Positions 1-6,570 of a stretch of DNA of 15,044 bases are shown here, piece after piece. Below the pieces are notes generated by a model. The model searched no databases. It saw only the letters and a program-made list of their open reading frames with translations, and had not been told where the DNA came from. How positions within the stretch are numbered: position 1 is the first letter of the stretch; each line of letters opens with the position of its first letter. The position numbers and the translations under genes are program-made. The stretch comes from SVQP01 sp045603085 (lineage in GTDB: Bacteria > Bacillota > Clostridia > Oscillospirales > CAG-272). The DNA lies in assembly GCA_045603085.1 (NCBI GenBank), contig JAZULL010000010.1:1-15044 (forward strand). Direction: 5' to 3'.

Positions 1-23
1 GGAAAACGAAGGGAGGCGAAGCC

Positions 24-851
24 ATGTATTCCCGCGCCTATGTGGAGATCACCAATATCTGCAACCGGAATTGCTCCTTCTGTCCCGGCACGCAGCGGCC
101 GAAGCGGCAGATGCGCCTGGAAGAGTTTCGCCTGGTGGCGCAAAAGCTGCGCCCCCTGACCCAGTACCTTTATTATCACCTGATGGGCGAGCCGCTGACC
201 CACCCCGACTTGCCGCGTTTTCTTGGCATGGCCCGCGAGCGCGGGTTTTACTCGGTCATCACCACCAACGGCACTCTGCTCTCCCGCCGACAGGACGAGA
301 TCATCGCCGCCCGCCCGCATAAGGTCAGCATTTCGGTGCACAGCTTTGAGAACGGCACCGAGCGAGTCCTTGCATCTTATCTTGCAGGCATTGCCGACTT
401 TGCCGACGCCGCCTCGTGCGCGGGCATTATCGTGGTATTTCGCCTTTGGAACAAGGGCTTTGACGGCGGCAGAAACCAAATCATCGAAGCATTTTTGCGC
501 GAGCGGTTTGCCGGCGAGTGGGCGCAAAACACCCGCGGCATCCGCATCCGCGACAAGCTGCACCTTGAATGGGGCGACCGCTTTATCTGGCCCGACAAGG
601 ACGCCGAAACTCTTGGCGACCAAGTTTTCTGCTACGGACTTGGCGACCATTTCGGCATTCTCTCGGACGGCACGGTCGTGCCCTGCTGTATGGGCAGCGA
701 CGGCATCATCAACCTCGGCAACGTGTTCAAGCAGCCCTTGCCCGAGATCCTGACCTCCCCCCGCGCCTGCGCCATGGTTGAAGGCTTTGCCTGCCGCCAA
801 GCCTCGGAGGATCTTTGCCGCAGATGCGCTTACGCGCAGCGGTTTGTATAA
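24..851 (+). CDS. Radical SAM protein with C-terminal SPASM-like cysteine domain
   Basis: This 275-residue protein opens with the radical SAM signature CxxxCxxC (Cys13, Cys17, Cys20), which binds the 4Fe-4S cluster that cleaves S-adenosylmethionine. The stretch LMGEPLTHPDL near residues 54-64 fits the SAM-binding GEP region of the family. A second cysteine set lies at Cys203, Cys221/222, Cys257, Cys265 and Cys268, with the ILSDGTVVPCC segment typical of SPASM or twitch domains that hold auxiliary Fe-S clusters. The cysteine count suggests one auxiliary cluster rather than two. SPASM proteins commonly modify peptides or proteins, but no precursor peptide is seen downstream, and the upstream side lies outside the window. 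The start is supported by GGGAGG at 11-16, seven bases before the ATG. It lies 33 bases before azlC and may share its transcript. The exact reaction is unknown. Confidence 0.88.
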   Translation: MYSRAYVEITNICNRNCSFCPGTQRPKRQMRLEEFRLVAQKLRPLTQYLYYHLMGEPLTHPDLPRFLGMARERGFYSVITTNGTLLSRRQDEIIAARPHKVSISVHSFENGTERVLASYLAGIADFADAASCAGIIVVFRLWNKGFDGGRNQIIEAFLRERFAGEWAQNTRGIRIRDKLHLEWGDRFIWPDKDAETLGDQVFCYGLGDHFGILSDGTVVPCCMGSDGIINLGNVFKQPLPEILTSPRACAMVEGFACRQASEDLCRRCAYAQRFV

Positions 852-884
852 AAAATTCGCACGCCAATCAAAGGAACCATCGTT

Positions 885-1589
885 ATGAAACTCTTTTTGA
901 AGGGATTGCGCTCCGGCATTCCCATCGGACTTGGATACCTTTCGGTATCGTTCTCTTTTGGCATCATGGCCATCTCCATGGGCTTTACCTGGTGGCAGGC
1001 GGTCATCATTTCCATGACCACCGTGACCTCGGCAGGTCAGCTTGCCGCCTTAGATATTATGATCAACCCCGGGCAGTACGCCGCCATGCTGATCTCTCAG
1101 CTGACCGTCAACGTCCGCTATTCCTTCATGTCCATATCGCTCTCGCAAAAGACGTCGGATAAATTCACCGGCATCAAGCGTTGGCTGCTGGGCTTTTTCA
1201 TGACCGACGAGATCTTTGCCGTGGCCGCCGCCGAGGACGAGGTCGACCCCAAATTTTTCGCAGGACTTTCAATCATCCCCTACCTTGGCTGGACGCTGGG
1301 CACGCTGATTGGCGCACTTGTGGGCAACGTGCTCCCCGCAATCGTTATGAGTGCGCTGTGTCTTGCCATTTACGGCATGTTCTTGGCCATTGTTGCCCCC
1401 GTGGCAAAGGGCTCGCGCGCGGTGCTTGCCGTGGTTGGCATTGCGGGCGCTCTGCATTGCGTATTTTATTACGTTCCCGTGCTGAACACGGTTTCCTCCG
1501 GTATCTCGATCAGCATCTGCGCCATCGTAGCGGCGGTGCTGGGCGCGCTTCTCTTCCCCGTGAAGGATCAAGAGGAGGTGGCAGAATGA
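885..1589 (+). CDS. azlC: AzlC-family branched-chain amino acid exporter, large subunit
   Basis: This 234-residue, strongly hydrophobic protein has the AzlC (LIV-E) family look: an N-terminal GLRSGIPIGLGYLSVSFSFGI segment, then the conserved region around residues 42-76 with TSAGQLAALDI, LISQLTVNVRYSFMS and a following TDEIFAVA block. AzlC and AzlD together form an inner-membrane exporter of branched-chain amino acids and their analogues in characterised members. Length is normal for the family. The ATG at 885 is preceded by AAAGGA at 870-875. The stop codon overlaps the azlD start by 4 bases (ATGA), so the pair is translationally coupled. The substrate is inferred from family knowledge, not shown by the sequence. 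Confidence 0.93.
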   Translation: MKLFLKGLRSGIPIGLGYLSVSFSFGIMAISMGFTWWQAVIISMTTVTSAGQLAALDIMINPGQYAAMLISQLTVNVRYSFMSISLSQKTSDKFTGIKRWLLGFFMTDEIFAVAAAEDEVDPKFFAGLSIIPYLGWTLGTLIGALVGNVLPAIVMSALCLAIYGMFLAIVAPVAKGSRAVLAVVGIAGALHCVFYYVPVLNTVSSGISISICAIVAAVLGALLFPVKDQEEVAE

Positions 1590-1909
1590 AGGACTTCTGG
1601 ATCTATCTTTTGATCTTGGCAGGCTCGACCTACCTCATCCGCGCCATTCCCTTTGCGGCCATGCGCAAAAAGATCAACAACCGCTTTATCAAGTCGTTTC
1701 TGTACTACATCCCCTACTCCGTGCTCTCAGCCATGACCCTACCCGCCGCGTTTTATGCAACGGGCAACGTGGTCTCGGGCGCGGTCGGCCTTGTGGTGGG
1801 CGGCATTTTCGCCTATAAGGGCAAGGGGCTGACCTTGGTTGCCGTCGTTTCCTGCGCCGCGGCGTTTTTGACCGAGTGCGTTCTGAGACTGCTGCAGCCC
1901 GCGGCTTAA
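1586..1909 (+). CDS. azlD: AzlD-family branched-chain amino acid exporter, small subunit
   Basis: This 107-residue membrane protein starts at the ATG that overlaps the azlC stop codon, with GAGGAGG at 1572-1578 as its ribosome binding site inside azlC. It shows the AzlD pattern: an N-terminal membrane segment (about residues 4-19), the STYLIRAIPFA motif, the basic loop RKKINNRFIKSFLYYIPYSVLSAM, and two further hydrophobic stretches. Length matches the family (roughly 100-110 residues). It is expected to work with AzlC as the small partner of the exporter. An in-frame product exists only from 1586; longer upstream readings would run through azlC in another frame. Confidence 0.92.
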   Translation: MKDFWIYLLILAGSTYLIRAIPFAAMRKKINNRFIKSFLYYIPYSVLSAMTLPAAFYATGNVVSGAVGLVVGGIFAYKGKGLTLVAVVSCAAAFLTECVLRLLQPAA

Positions 1910-1933
1910 AACTCTGATGAAAGGAATCCTGTA

Positions 1934-2719
1934 ATGAAAAAACGCGTTATCACCTTGATTATCTGCGGTGCGCTGACACTCATTCTGACGTTGCCCTGTG
2001 TGTTTGCTTGCCTTGCCGCGTTCGGAGGCGCAAACATTCTCAAAATTTCAGATGCCAAGCTTGTTTCGGGCACTCAGAACCTTTACGAAACCGATGATTT
2101 TTATCTGCTCTTAGTGCCATCCGATTCTATGAGCCCCGCATTTTCCAAAGGGGATCTGATCTCGGTGGAAAAAGCAACTGTGACCGTTATCAACTTAGAC
2201 GAGATTCTGGACTATCATGTCGGTGACATAATCGTTTACGCCTCATCCGAAGAAGGTGTATACGACGTGGGCTATATCAAAGAAAGAGACTCTATTGGCG
2301 GTTGGGACCTGTATACCGTATGCGGATATCCCCGGAAGTCCGACGGTACAAGCGCCCCGGAAACAACTGTTCGGGAGTTCAACGTGTTTGGCCATTACGC
2401 GGGCATCGTCATCCCGAACGGTCTGGAGACTCTTGAGGAGGTCAAAACTCCTTCCGGTTATAGGTCTTACGTGATCATAACGGTTCTCTCCTCTGCGTTC
2501 GCACTGCTTTCGGGCATTGCCGTCCTGCTAAGTCAGGTGTTCGGGATCATCAGCCTCTTCCACATTTCAAAAATGCGCAAGCAGGCTGCTTTTGATGCCA
2601 TGCGTCGGTCGGACATTTATACACCTCTCCACGAGTCTGACGATGAAGTTTTGTGTGCCCCTAACGACGAACTGCGACGGGTCAGAGAAGAGGGCAAGAC
2701 AACGTTTCTCGGGAAATAA
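1934..2719 (+). CDS. Membrane S26-type signal peptidase-like protein
   Basis: This 261-residue protein has an N-terminal membrane segment (about residues 5-30), an extracytoplasmic domain and a second hydrophobic segment (about 178-209), then a charged cytoplasmic tail. The motif PSDSMSPAFSKGDLI at residues 62-76 matches box B of signal peptidase I, with Ser65 as nucleophile. VGDIIVY (96-102) matches the next conserved strand. Box D is degenerate: YIKER at 114-118 can be aligned with the YIKR of Lys-type enzymes, making Lys116 a possible general base 51 residues after Ser65. The HRI of SipW-type enzymes is absent, and no clear GDNRxxSxDSR box is seen. The second membrane segment near the C-terminus resembles SipW or ER-type members. 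It may cleave a dedicated substrate or be a divergent, possibly inactive, relative. It follows azlD by 24 bases, with AAAGGA at 1920-1925. Confidence 0.68.
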   Translation: MKKRVITLIICGALTLILTLPCVFACLAAFGGANILKISDAKLVSGTQNLYETDDFYLLLVPSDSMSPAFSKGDLISVEKATVTVINLDEILDYHVGDIIVYASSEEGVYDVGYIKERDSIGGWDLYTVCGYPRKSDGTSAPETTVREFNVFGHYAGIVIPNGLETLEEVKTPSGYRSYVIITVLSSAFALLSGIAVLLSQVFGIISLFHISKMRKQAAFDAMRRSDIYTPLHESDDEVLCAPNDELRRVREEGKTTFLGK

Positions 2720-2725
2720 CCGTAA

Positions 2726-2751
2726 AAAGCACCCGTGCCTGCGGGTGCTTT
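2726..2751 (+). terminator. Intergenic hairpin, weak terminator candidate
   Basis: A perfect 10-base-pair inverted repeat (AAAGCACCCG, 6-base loop, CGGGTGCTTT) sits 6 bases after the stop of the S26 peptidase gene. Only three T residues end the stem and the following bases are GCATTGCC, so it is a weak intrinsic terminator at best. No promoter fits between it and the next gene, so some read-through into the acyltransferase is likely. Confidence 0.6.
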
Positions 2752-2763
2752 GCATTGCCAAAG

Positions 2764-2772
2764 AAAGGAGGA
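2764..2772 (+). promoter_or_regulatory. Strong ribosome binding site fixing the acyltransferase start
   Basis: AAAGGAGGA lies with AAGGAGG ending at 2771, six bases before the ATG at 2778. The reading frame stays open upstream to 2592, but that part overlaps the previous gene and the hairpin, so 2778 is the real start. Confidence 0.85.
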
Positions 2773-2777
2773 TTGAT

Positions 2778-3821
2778 ATGAGTCATTCAAAGCCGAATAC
2801 CACACGCAATTACAAGCTCGACCTGTTGCGCTTTATATGCGCGTGCCTTGTTATCATGATTCACATCCCCTTTGTCGAGTATGATGCCGTCAATCCCCTG
2901 ACCAGAATTGCCGTCCCCATCTTCTTTATGATCAGCGGATATTTTTATTCCTCTGTCAGGTCGCGCGATGCCGAGCGCAGGCAGATCAAAAAGATCGCGG
3001 TGCTGACCGCCCTTGGCACACTACTGCACTTTGCGATTTACGCCGCCATGGCATTTTGGAGAAACAATACGCCGCCCGAGTGGCTGGCGCAAAATTTCAC
3101 ATTCGAAAGTGCGATCGAGCTGCTGTTCTTCAACATCGTACCCTTTTCAAGCCCCTTGTGGTATTTGTTCGCGCTGTTGTACGTGCTGATCCTCGTTTGG
3201 CTGTTTGAAAAGCTGCTCTCCCGCAGATACCTGTACTTTGCCATTCCGATTTTGCCGGCTTGTAATTTGTGTCTGGGAACGTACGCGATTCCTCTTTTCG
3301 GTCACACCACCGATCTGTTTCTGAGCAGAAATTTCCTGTTTGCAGGCCTGCCTTTCTTTTTGCTGGGCGATTATTTGTTTGCGCACAAGGACAAGATCCG
3401 CATTCCAAACGCATGGCTGATCGTCATTGCCCTGTACGCCGCCGTCACGTCCTACTGCGAGCGATACGTGCTGCAGCTGTTTGGCGCGTTCGAGCACGAG
3501 GACGTGTTCGTTGGAACAATTCTCATGAGCCTTGCCGTCTTTCTGATCGCCGTCAACCCGAACAAAACGCAGCCAAAGCCTTGGCTGATCAAGCTTTCCG
3601 CATGGGCACGGCAGCTCTCTCTGCCCATGTATTTGCTGCATACCGTGTTGTATCACGCTCTTTATGCGGTGCTGCGGCAATTGCCCGTCGGGGCACTTGC
3701 CGACGCCTACGCTAAAAATGCGATGTACGCCATCTTGCCGATCACGGTAGTCGTCGCCGCAATTTGGATGCTTTGTAAAAAGGCCGTCCAAAAGTGCGCT
3801 TTAAGCAAGTGCGCCCCGTAA
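2778..3821 (+). CDS. Acyltransferase 3 family integral membrane protein
   Basis: The protein is 347 residues when started at the ATG with the strong ribosome binding site. It has about ten hydrophobic segments, the size and pattern of acyltransferase-3 (AT3, OafA/WecH-like) proteins. The N-terminal KLDLLRFICACLVIMIHIP carries the family Arg-x10-His pair (Arg18, His29), thought to be needed for O-acyl transfer across the membrane. FFMISGYF at about residues 53-60 is a second family hallmark. Such proteins acetylate or succinylate cell-surface glycans or other envelope molecules. The acceptor cannot be told from the context: no glycan synthesis genes are in view. The gene stands between two similar hairpins, as a single-gene unit. 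Confidence 0.85.
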   Translation: MSHSKPNTTRNYKLDLLRFICACLVIMIHIPFVEYDAVNPLTRIAVPIFFMISGYFYSSVRSRDAERRQIKKIAVLTALGTLLHFAIYAAMAFWRNNTPPEWLAQNFTFESAIELLFFNIVPFSSPLWYLFALLYVLILVWLFEKLLSRRYLYFAIPILPACNLCLGTYAIPLFGHTTDLFLSRNFLFAGLPFFLLGDYLFAHKDKIRIPNAWLIVIALYAAVTSYCERYVLQLFGAFEHEDVFVGTILMSLAVFLIAVNPNKTQPKPWLIKLSAWARQLSLPMYLLHTVLYHALYAVLRQLPVGALADAYAKNAMYAILPITVVVAAIWMLCKKAVQKCALSKCAP

Positions 3822-3843
3822 AAATCCGAGCATTCCCTCCACG

Positions 3844-3872
3844 AAAGCCACCCGCTCCCGGCGGGTGGCTTT
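3844..3872 (+). terminator. Intrinsic terminator after the acyltransferase gene
   Basis: A perfect 12-base-pair stem (AAAGCCACCCGC / GCGGGTGGCTTT) with a 5-base loop lies 22 bases past the stop codon, followed by TGATTTTC. The GC-rich stem plus T-rich tail fits rho-independent termination, and the promoter of the next unit follows directly. Confidence 0.8.
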
Positions 3873-3888
3873 GATTTTCAAAAACCTC

Positions 3889-3917
3889 TTGCAATTTGCG
3901 TATATGCGTGATATAAT
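3889..3917 (+). promoter_or_regulatory. Sigma-A promoter for the aminotransferase-trpS unit
   Basis: TTGCAA (3889-3894) and a perfect TATAAT (3912-3917) are separated by 17 bases, and a TGA directly before the -10 box gives an extended -10 (TGn). It lies between the terminator at 3872 and the aminotransferase start at 3954, so a transcript of about 30 bases of leader would begin near 3924. Confidence 0.85.
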
Positions 3918-3953
3918 AAGGGTTAATAGATTTTTTCCCAGAAAGGCAAGTTT

Positions 3954-5165
3954 ATGGACTACCGTTTTTCCGATCAAATCGCGGGCATGAAGCCCAGCGC
4001 GATTCGTGAGATCCTCAAAGCCCCTGCGGATGCAGAGACCATCTCGTTTGCCGCCGGCAACCCCTCTCCCGAATCCTTCCCCGTTTGTGAGCTGGCGCGG
4101 CTTTCCGCCGACATCTTTGAGCACAGCTCCACCACCGCCCTGCAATACGGCGCGACCGACGGCTATCCCCCTCTGCGCGCGGCTGTGGCCAAGTGGCAAA
4201 AGGAGCGATGGCAGATCGGTAAAACGGCCGACGAGGGCTACGAATTCAATGACACCACGCTGATCGTCAGCGGTGGCACGCAGGGCATTGAGCTCTGTTG
4301 CCGCGTGCTGTGCAATCCCGGTGAGGCCGTCATTTGCGAGGATCCCTCGTTTATCGGTGCACTCAACGCCTTCCGCTCAGCCGGCTTGCGCACGGTGGGC
4401 GTCCCCATGAACGACTGCGGTATTGACCCGGACGCGCTGGAGCAGACCATCCTTGCCAACCCCGACGCGCATCTTCTTTACGTCATCCCCACCTTCCAGA
4501 ATCCTATGGGTCTTTCCTGGACGCTGGAAACCAGAAAAGCAGTCTTGGCGCTGGCAAAAAAATACGGCCTGATCATCCTTGAAGACAACCCCTACGGCGA
4601 GACCCGTTTTGCAGGCGAGGAGCTTCCCACGCTCAAGAGCATGGATGAGGACGGCATTGTGGTCTACTGCTCCACCTTCTCCAAGGTGCTCTCTGCGGGC
4701 ATGCGCGTCGGCTTTGTGGTCGCCCCCGAGCAGATCGCATCCAAAATGGTCATCGTCAAGCAGACCGAGGACGTGCACACCAACCTGTTCTTCCAGATGC
4801 TGTGCCACCGCTATATCACCGAGTGCGACCTTTACGCGCACATCGATCACATCAAGGACATCTACCGCCGCAAGTGCACGCTCATGCTTTCATGCCTTGC
4901 CAAGGAGCTGCCCGAGCAGATCACCTACACCAAGCCCCAGGGCGGTCTGTTTATCTGGTGCACCCTGCCCGACGGCATCGACAGCATGGAGTTCGTCCGC
5001 GCCTGCAAGGAAAAGAAGCTGCTTGTGGTGCCCGGTGCGACCTTCAACTGCGATCAGGATGCTCCCTCGTGCGGCTTCCGTATCAATTTCTCCACCCCCT
5101 CGGATACACAGATCATCGAGGGCTGCGCAAGACTGGGCGCGGTGGCAAGAGAATTTCTTAAGTAA
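3954..5165 (+). CDS. PLP-dependent aminotransferase, class I/II (2-aminoadipate/aromatic type)
   Basis: This 403-residue fold-type I enzyme shows the expected order of motifs: ALQYGATDGYPPLR near the N-terminus, YVIPTFQNPMG with the Asn that contacts PLP, ILEDNPYGE with Asp and Tyr contacts, and the Schiff-base Lys244 in STFSKVLSAGMRVGF. A C-terminal GFRINFS holds the Arg that binds the substrate carboxylate. These features and the length fit the LysN/Aro8 group that moves amino groups between 2-oxoglutarate and 2-aminoadipate, aromatic or branched-chain amino acids. The sequence does not settle the substrate. It is the first gene after a strong promoter, and trpS follows after 24 bases, so the two are probably co-transcribed. 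The ATG has GAAAGGCAAG upstream as ribosome binding site. Confidence 0.9.
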   Translation: MDYRFSDQIAGMKPSAIREILKAPADAETISFAAGNPSPESFPVCELARLSADIFEHSSTTALQYGATDGYPPLRAAVAKWQKERWQIGKTADEGYEFNDTTLIVSGGTQGIELCCRVLCNPGEAVICEDPSFIGALNAFRSAGLRTVGVPMNDCGIDPDALEQTILANPDAHLLYVIPTFQNPMGLSWTLETRKAVLALAKKYGLIILEDNPYGETRFAGEELPTLKSMDEDGIVVYCSTFSKVLSAGMRVGFVVAPEQIASKMVIVKQTEDVHTNLFFQMLCHRYITECDLYAHIDHIKDIYRRKCTLMLSCLAKELPEQITYTKPQGGLFIWCTLPDGIDSMEFVRACKEKKLLVVPGATFNCDQDAPSCGFRINFSTPSDTQIIEGCARLGAVAREFLK

Positions 5166-5189
5166 ATTTCCATTGAAAGGATCTATATC

Positions 5190-6191
5190 ATGTTTCAGAA
5201 TCAAAAGGTTTCCTTTTCCGGCGTTCAGCCCAGCGGTAACTTGACCATTGGCAACTATCTGGGCGCACTCCGTAATTTTTCTTCTTATTCCGATGATTAT
5301 AAGTGCCTTTACTGCGTAGTTGACCAGCACGCCATCACGGTGCGCCAGGTTCCCGCAGATCTGCCCCGCCGCACCTACGAGACGCTGGCACTTTACATGG
5401 CCTGCGGCCTTGACCCCGAAAAGAACACTTTGTACGTGCAGTCCCACGTGCACGAGCACACCGAGCTTGCATGGCTGCTCAACTGCTTCACCATGTTCGG
5501 AGAGCTGTCCCGCATGACGCAGTTCAAGGATAAGAGCACCAAGCACGCGGACAACATCAACGCAGGTCTTTTCACCTACCCCGTTCTCATGGCGGCAGAC
5601 ATTCTGCTGTACCAGACCGACGTCGTACCTGTGGGCATTGACCAAAAGCAGCACGTTGAGCTGTGCCGTGATATCGCAACCCGTTTCAATTCTATTTACC
5701 CCGATACCTTTACCATTCCCGAGCCCGTCATCTCCAAGTCCGGCATGAAGATCATGTCGCTGGCCGAGCCGACCAAGAAGATGAGCAAGTCGGACGAGAA
5801 CCCCAACGCCGTGGTCTACATCTTAGACGACAAGGATACCATTATCCGCAAATTCAAGAGAGCCGTGACCGATTCGGACACCGAGGTTCGCTTCGCGCCC
5901 GGCAAGGACGGCATCAATAACCTGATGTCCATTTACGCTTGCTTTACCGGCAAGACCATGGAACAGATCGAAGCCGAATTTGCAGGCAAGGGATACGGCG
6001 ACTTCAAGCTGGCCGTTGGCGAGGTCTGCGCGGATGCACTCGCACCCGTTCAGCAGAGATTCGCGCAGCTCATGAGCGACAAGGGTGCGCTGGAGGCGCA
6101 GATGAAGAAGGGCGCGGAAGAAGCCTCTTACATGGCTCGCCGCACCGTTTCCAAGGTAGAAAAGAAGCTGGGATTCGTCCAGCTCAGATAG
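5190..6191 (+). CDS. trpS: Tryptophanyl-tRNA synthetase
   Basis: This 333-residue class I aminoacyl-tRNA synthetase charges tRNA-Trp with tryptophan. The HIGH-type motif is PSGNLTIGNYLGA (residues 14-26), and the KMSKS loop is complete at residues 197-201 (KKMSKSDENPN). Other TrpS hallmarks are VVDQHAIT, the TQFKDKS block and the PVGIDQKQHVEL segment. Length is normal for bacterial TrpS (about 330). The ATG is preceded by GAAAGGA at 5175-5181. It is the second gene after the promoter at 3889. The 24-base gap upstream leaves no room for a T-box leader, so tryptophan control by that route is not seen here. Confidence 0.97.
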   Translation: MFQNQKVSFSGVQPSGNLTIGNYLGALRNFSSYSDDYKCLYCVVDQHAITVRQVPADLPRRTYETLALYMACGLDPEKNTLYVQSHVHEHTELAWLLNCFTMFGELSRMTQFKDKSTKHADNINAGLFTYPVLMAADILLYQTDVVPVGIDQKQHVELCRDIATRFNSIYPDTFTIPEPVISKSGMKIMSLAEPTKKMSKSDENPNAVVYILDDKDTIIRKFKRAVTDSDTEVRFAPGKDGINNLMSIYACFTGKTMEQIEAEFAGKGYGDFKLAVGEVCADALAPVQQRFAQLMSDKGALEAQMKKGAEEASYMARRTVSKVEKKLGFVQLR

Positions 6192-6210
6192 CCTCACGGG
6201 AATCGAACCA

Positions 6211-6234
6211 AATTGCCCGAGGGCGATTCATTTT
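6211..6234 (+). terminator. Minor hairpin downstream of trpS
   Basis: AATTGCC and GGCGATT form a 7-pair stem (one G-U) around a CGAG loop, followed by CATTTT, 20 bases after the trpS stop. It is short and weak; the larger hairpin at 6276 is the better terminator. Confidence 0.35.
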
Positions 6235-6275
6235 CGCATCTTTCGCCAAAGCTCGCCTTGCAAGAATAACATTTT

Positions 6276-6314
6276 CGGGGGAAGTCTTACATAAGGCTTT
6301 CCCCGCTTATTTTC
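6276..6314 (+). terminator. Strong intrinsic terminator ending the trpS transcript
   Basis: Arms 6276-6288 and 6293-6305 form 13 consecutive pairs (two G-U) around the loop ACAT, and the stem is followed by CTTATTTTC. It separates trpS from the promoter at 6325. The stretch 6192-6380 otherwise holds no convincing gene. Confidence 0.8.
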
Positions 6315-6324
6315 TACCCACCTA

Positions 6325-6353
6325 TTGACAAACCGAAAGTTCGGTGCTATACT
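6325..6353 (+). promoter_or_regulatory. Consensus sigma-A promoter for the modification cassette
   Basis: A perfect TTGACA (6325-6330) and TATACT (6348-6353) are spaced by 17 bases. Expected transcription start is near 6360, giving a 5' leader of about 210 bases before the methyltransferase. The spacer carries a palindrome, listed separately. Confidence 0.85.
6332..6345. promoter_or_regulatory. Palindromic operator candidate inside the promoter spacer
   Basis: ACCGAA-AG-TTCGGT is a perfect 6+6 inverted repeat placed between the -35 and -10 boxes, a position where a dimeric repressor (for example of the TetR type) would block RNA polymerase. No regulator gene is seen beside it, so the binding protein would be encoded elsewhere. 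Confidence 0.6.
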
Positions 6354-6380
6354 GAAAAAAACAAAAACAAGGAGTATGAC

Positions 6381-6482
6381 ATGAAGAGATTTACCAACAA
6401 TCTCAATACCACCGTGCGCGGCATGTATCCCATGGATTGGGAACAGTCGGGCTTGTATTGTCATACCCATTTTTTCGGATAA
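6381..6482 (+). CDS. Short leader ORF, 33 codons (leader peptide or gene remnant)
   Basis: This ORF starts at an ATG with AAGGAG at 6369-6374, six bases upstream, so it is well placed to be translated. It begins MKRFTNNLNTTVRGMYP and ends LYCHTHFFG before TAA. I recognise no domain. It lies between a consensus promoter and a terminator-like hairpin directly before a likely modification gene, the layout of a leader peptide that controls attenuation. Alternatively it is the 5' stub of a gene lost by deletion, since the promoter with a palindrome looks like one that once served a regulated gene. Both readings are inference. Confidence 0.45.
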   Translation: MKRFTNNLNTTVRGMYPMDWEQSGLYCHTHFFG

Positions 6483-6517
6483 CGTTTATTACAGGACGAA
6501 AAGATTTGGATATTGTC

Positions 6518-6553
6518 GGTACAAGTCGTAAGATAACGATTTGTACCTGTTTT
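6518..6553 (+). terminator. Attenuator-like terminator before the methyltransferase
   Basis: GGTACAAGTCGT (6518-6529) and ACGATTTGTACC (6536-6547) pair over 12 positions (one G-U) around a 6-base loop, followed by TGTTTTT. The T-run ends 6 bases before the GGAGG of the methyltransferase. A terminator here would stop the only obvious promoter from reaching the cassette, so conditional read-through is implied. CTTGTATT at 6452-6459 in the leader ORF can pair with the 5' arm (8 pairs, two G-U), a possible antiterminator. Confidence 0.65.
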
Positions 6554-6559
6554 TATTTT

Positions 6560-6564
6560 GGAGG
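6560..6564 (+). promoter_or_regulatory. Ribosome binding site choosing the methyltransferase start
   Basis: GGAGG is 6 bases before the ATG at 6571 and only 3 before an adjacent in-frame ATG at 6568. The spacing favours 6571. Confidence 0.7.
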
Positions 6565-6570
6565 TTTATG

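Noticed and set aside
5166..5189. T-box riboswitch before trpS
   Set aside because: The gap between the aminotransferase and trpS is only 24 bases, and the leader before the aminotransferase is too short for a T-box.
6192..6214. tRNA-like T-arm on the - strand (GGTTCGATTCC)
   Set aside because: Only two of five T-stem pairs form and there is no acceptor, anticodon or D-arm nearby; the match is probably chance.
6568..6570. ATG at 6568 as the methyltransferase start
   Set aside because: It is only three bases from GGAGG; the next ATG at 6571 has better spacing, although both would give nearly the same protein.
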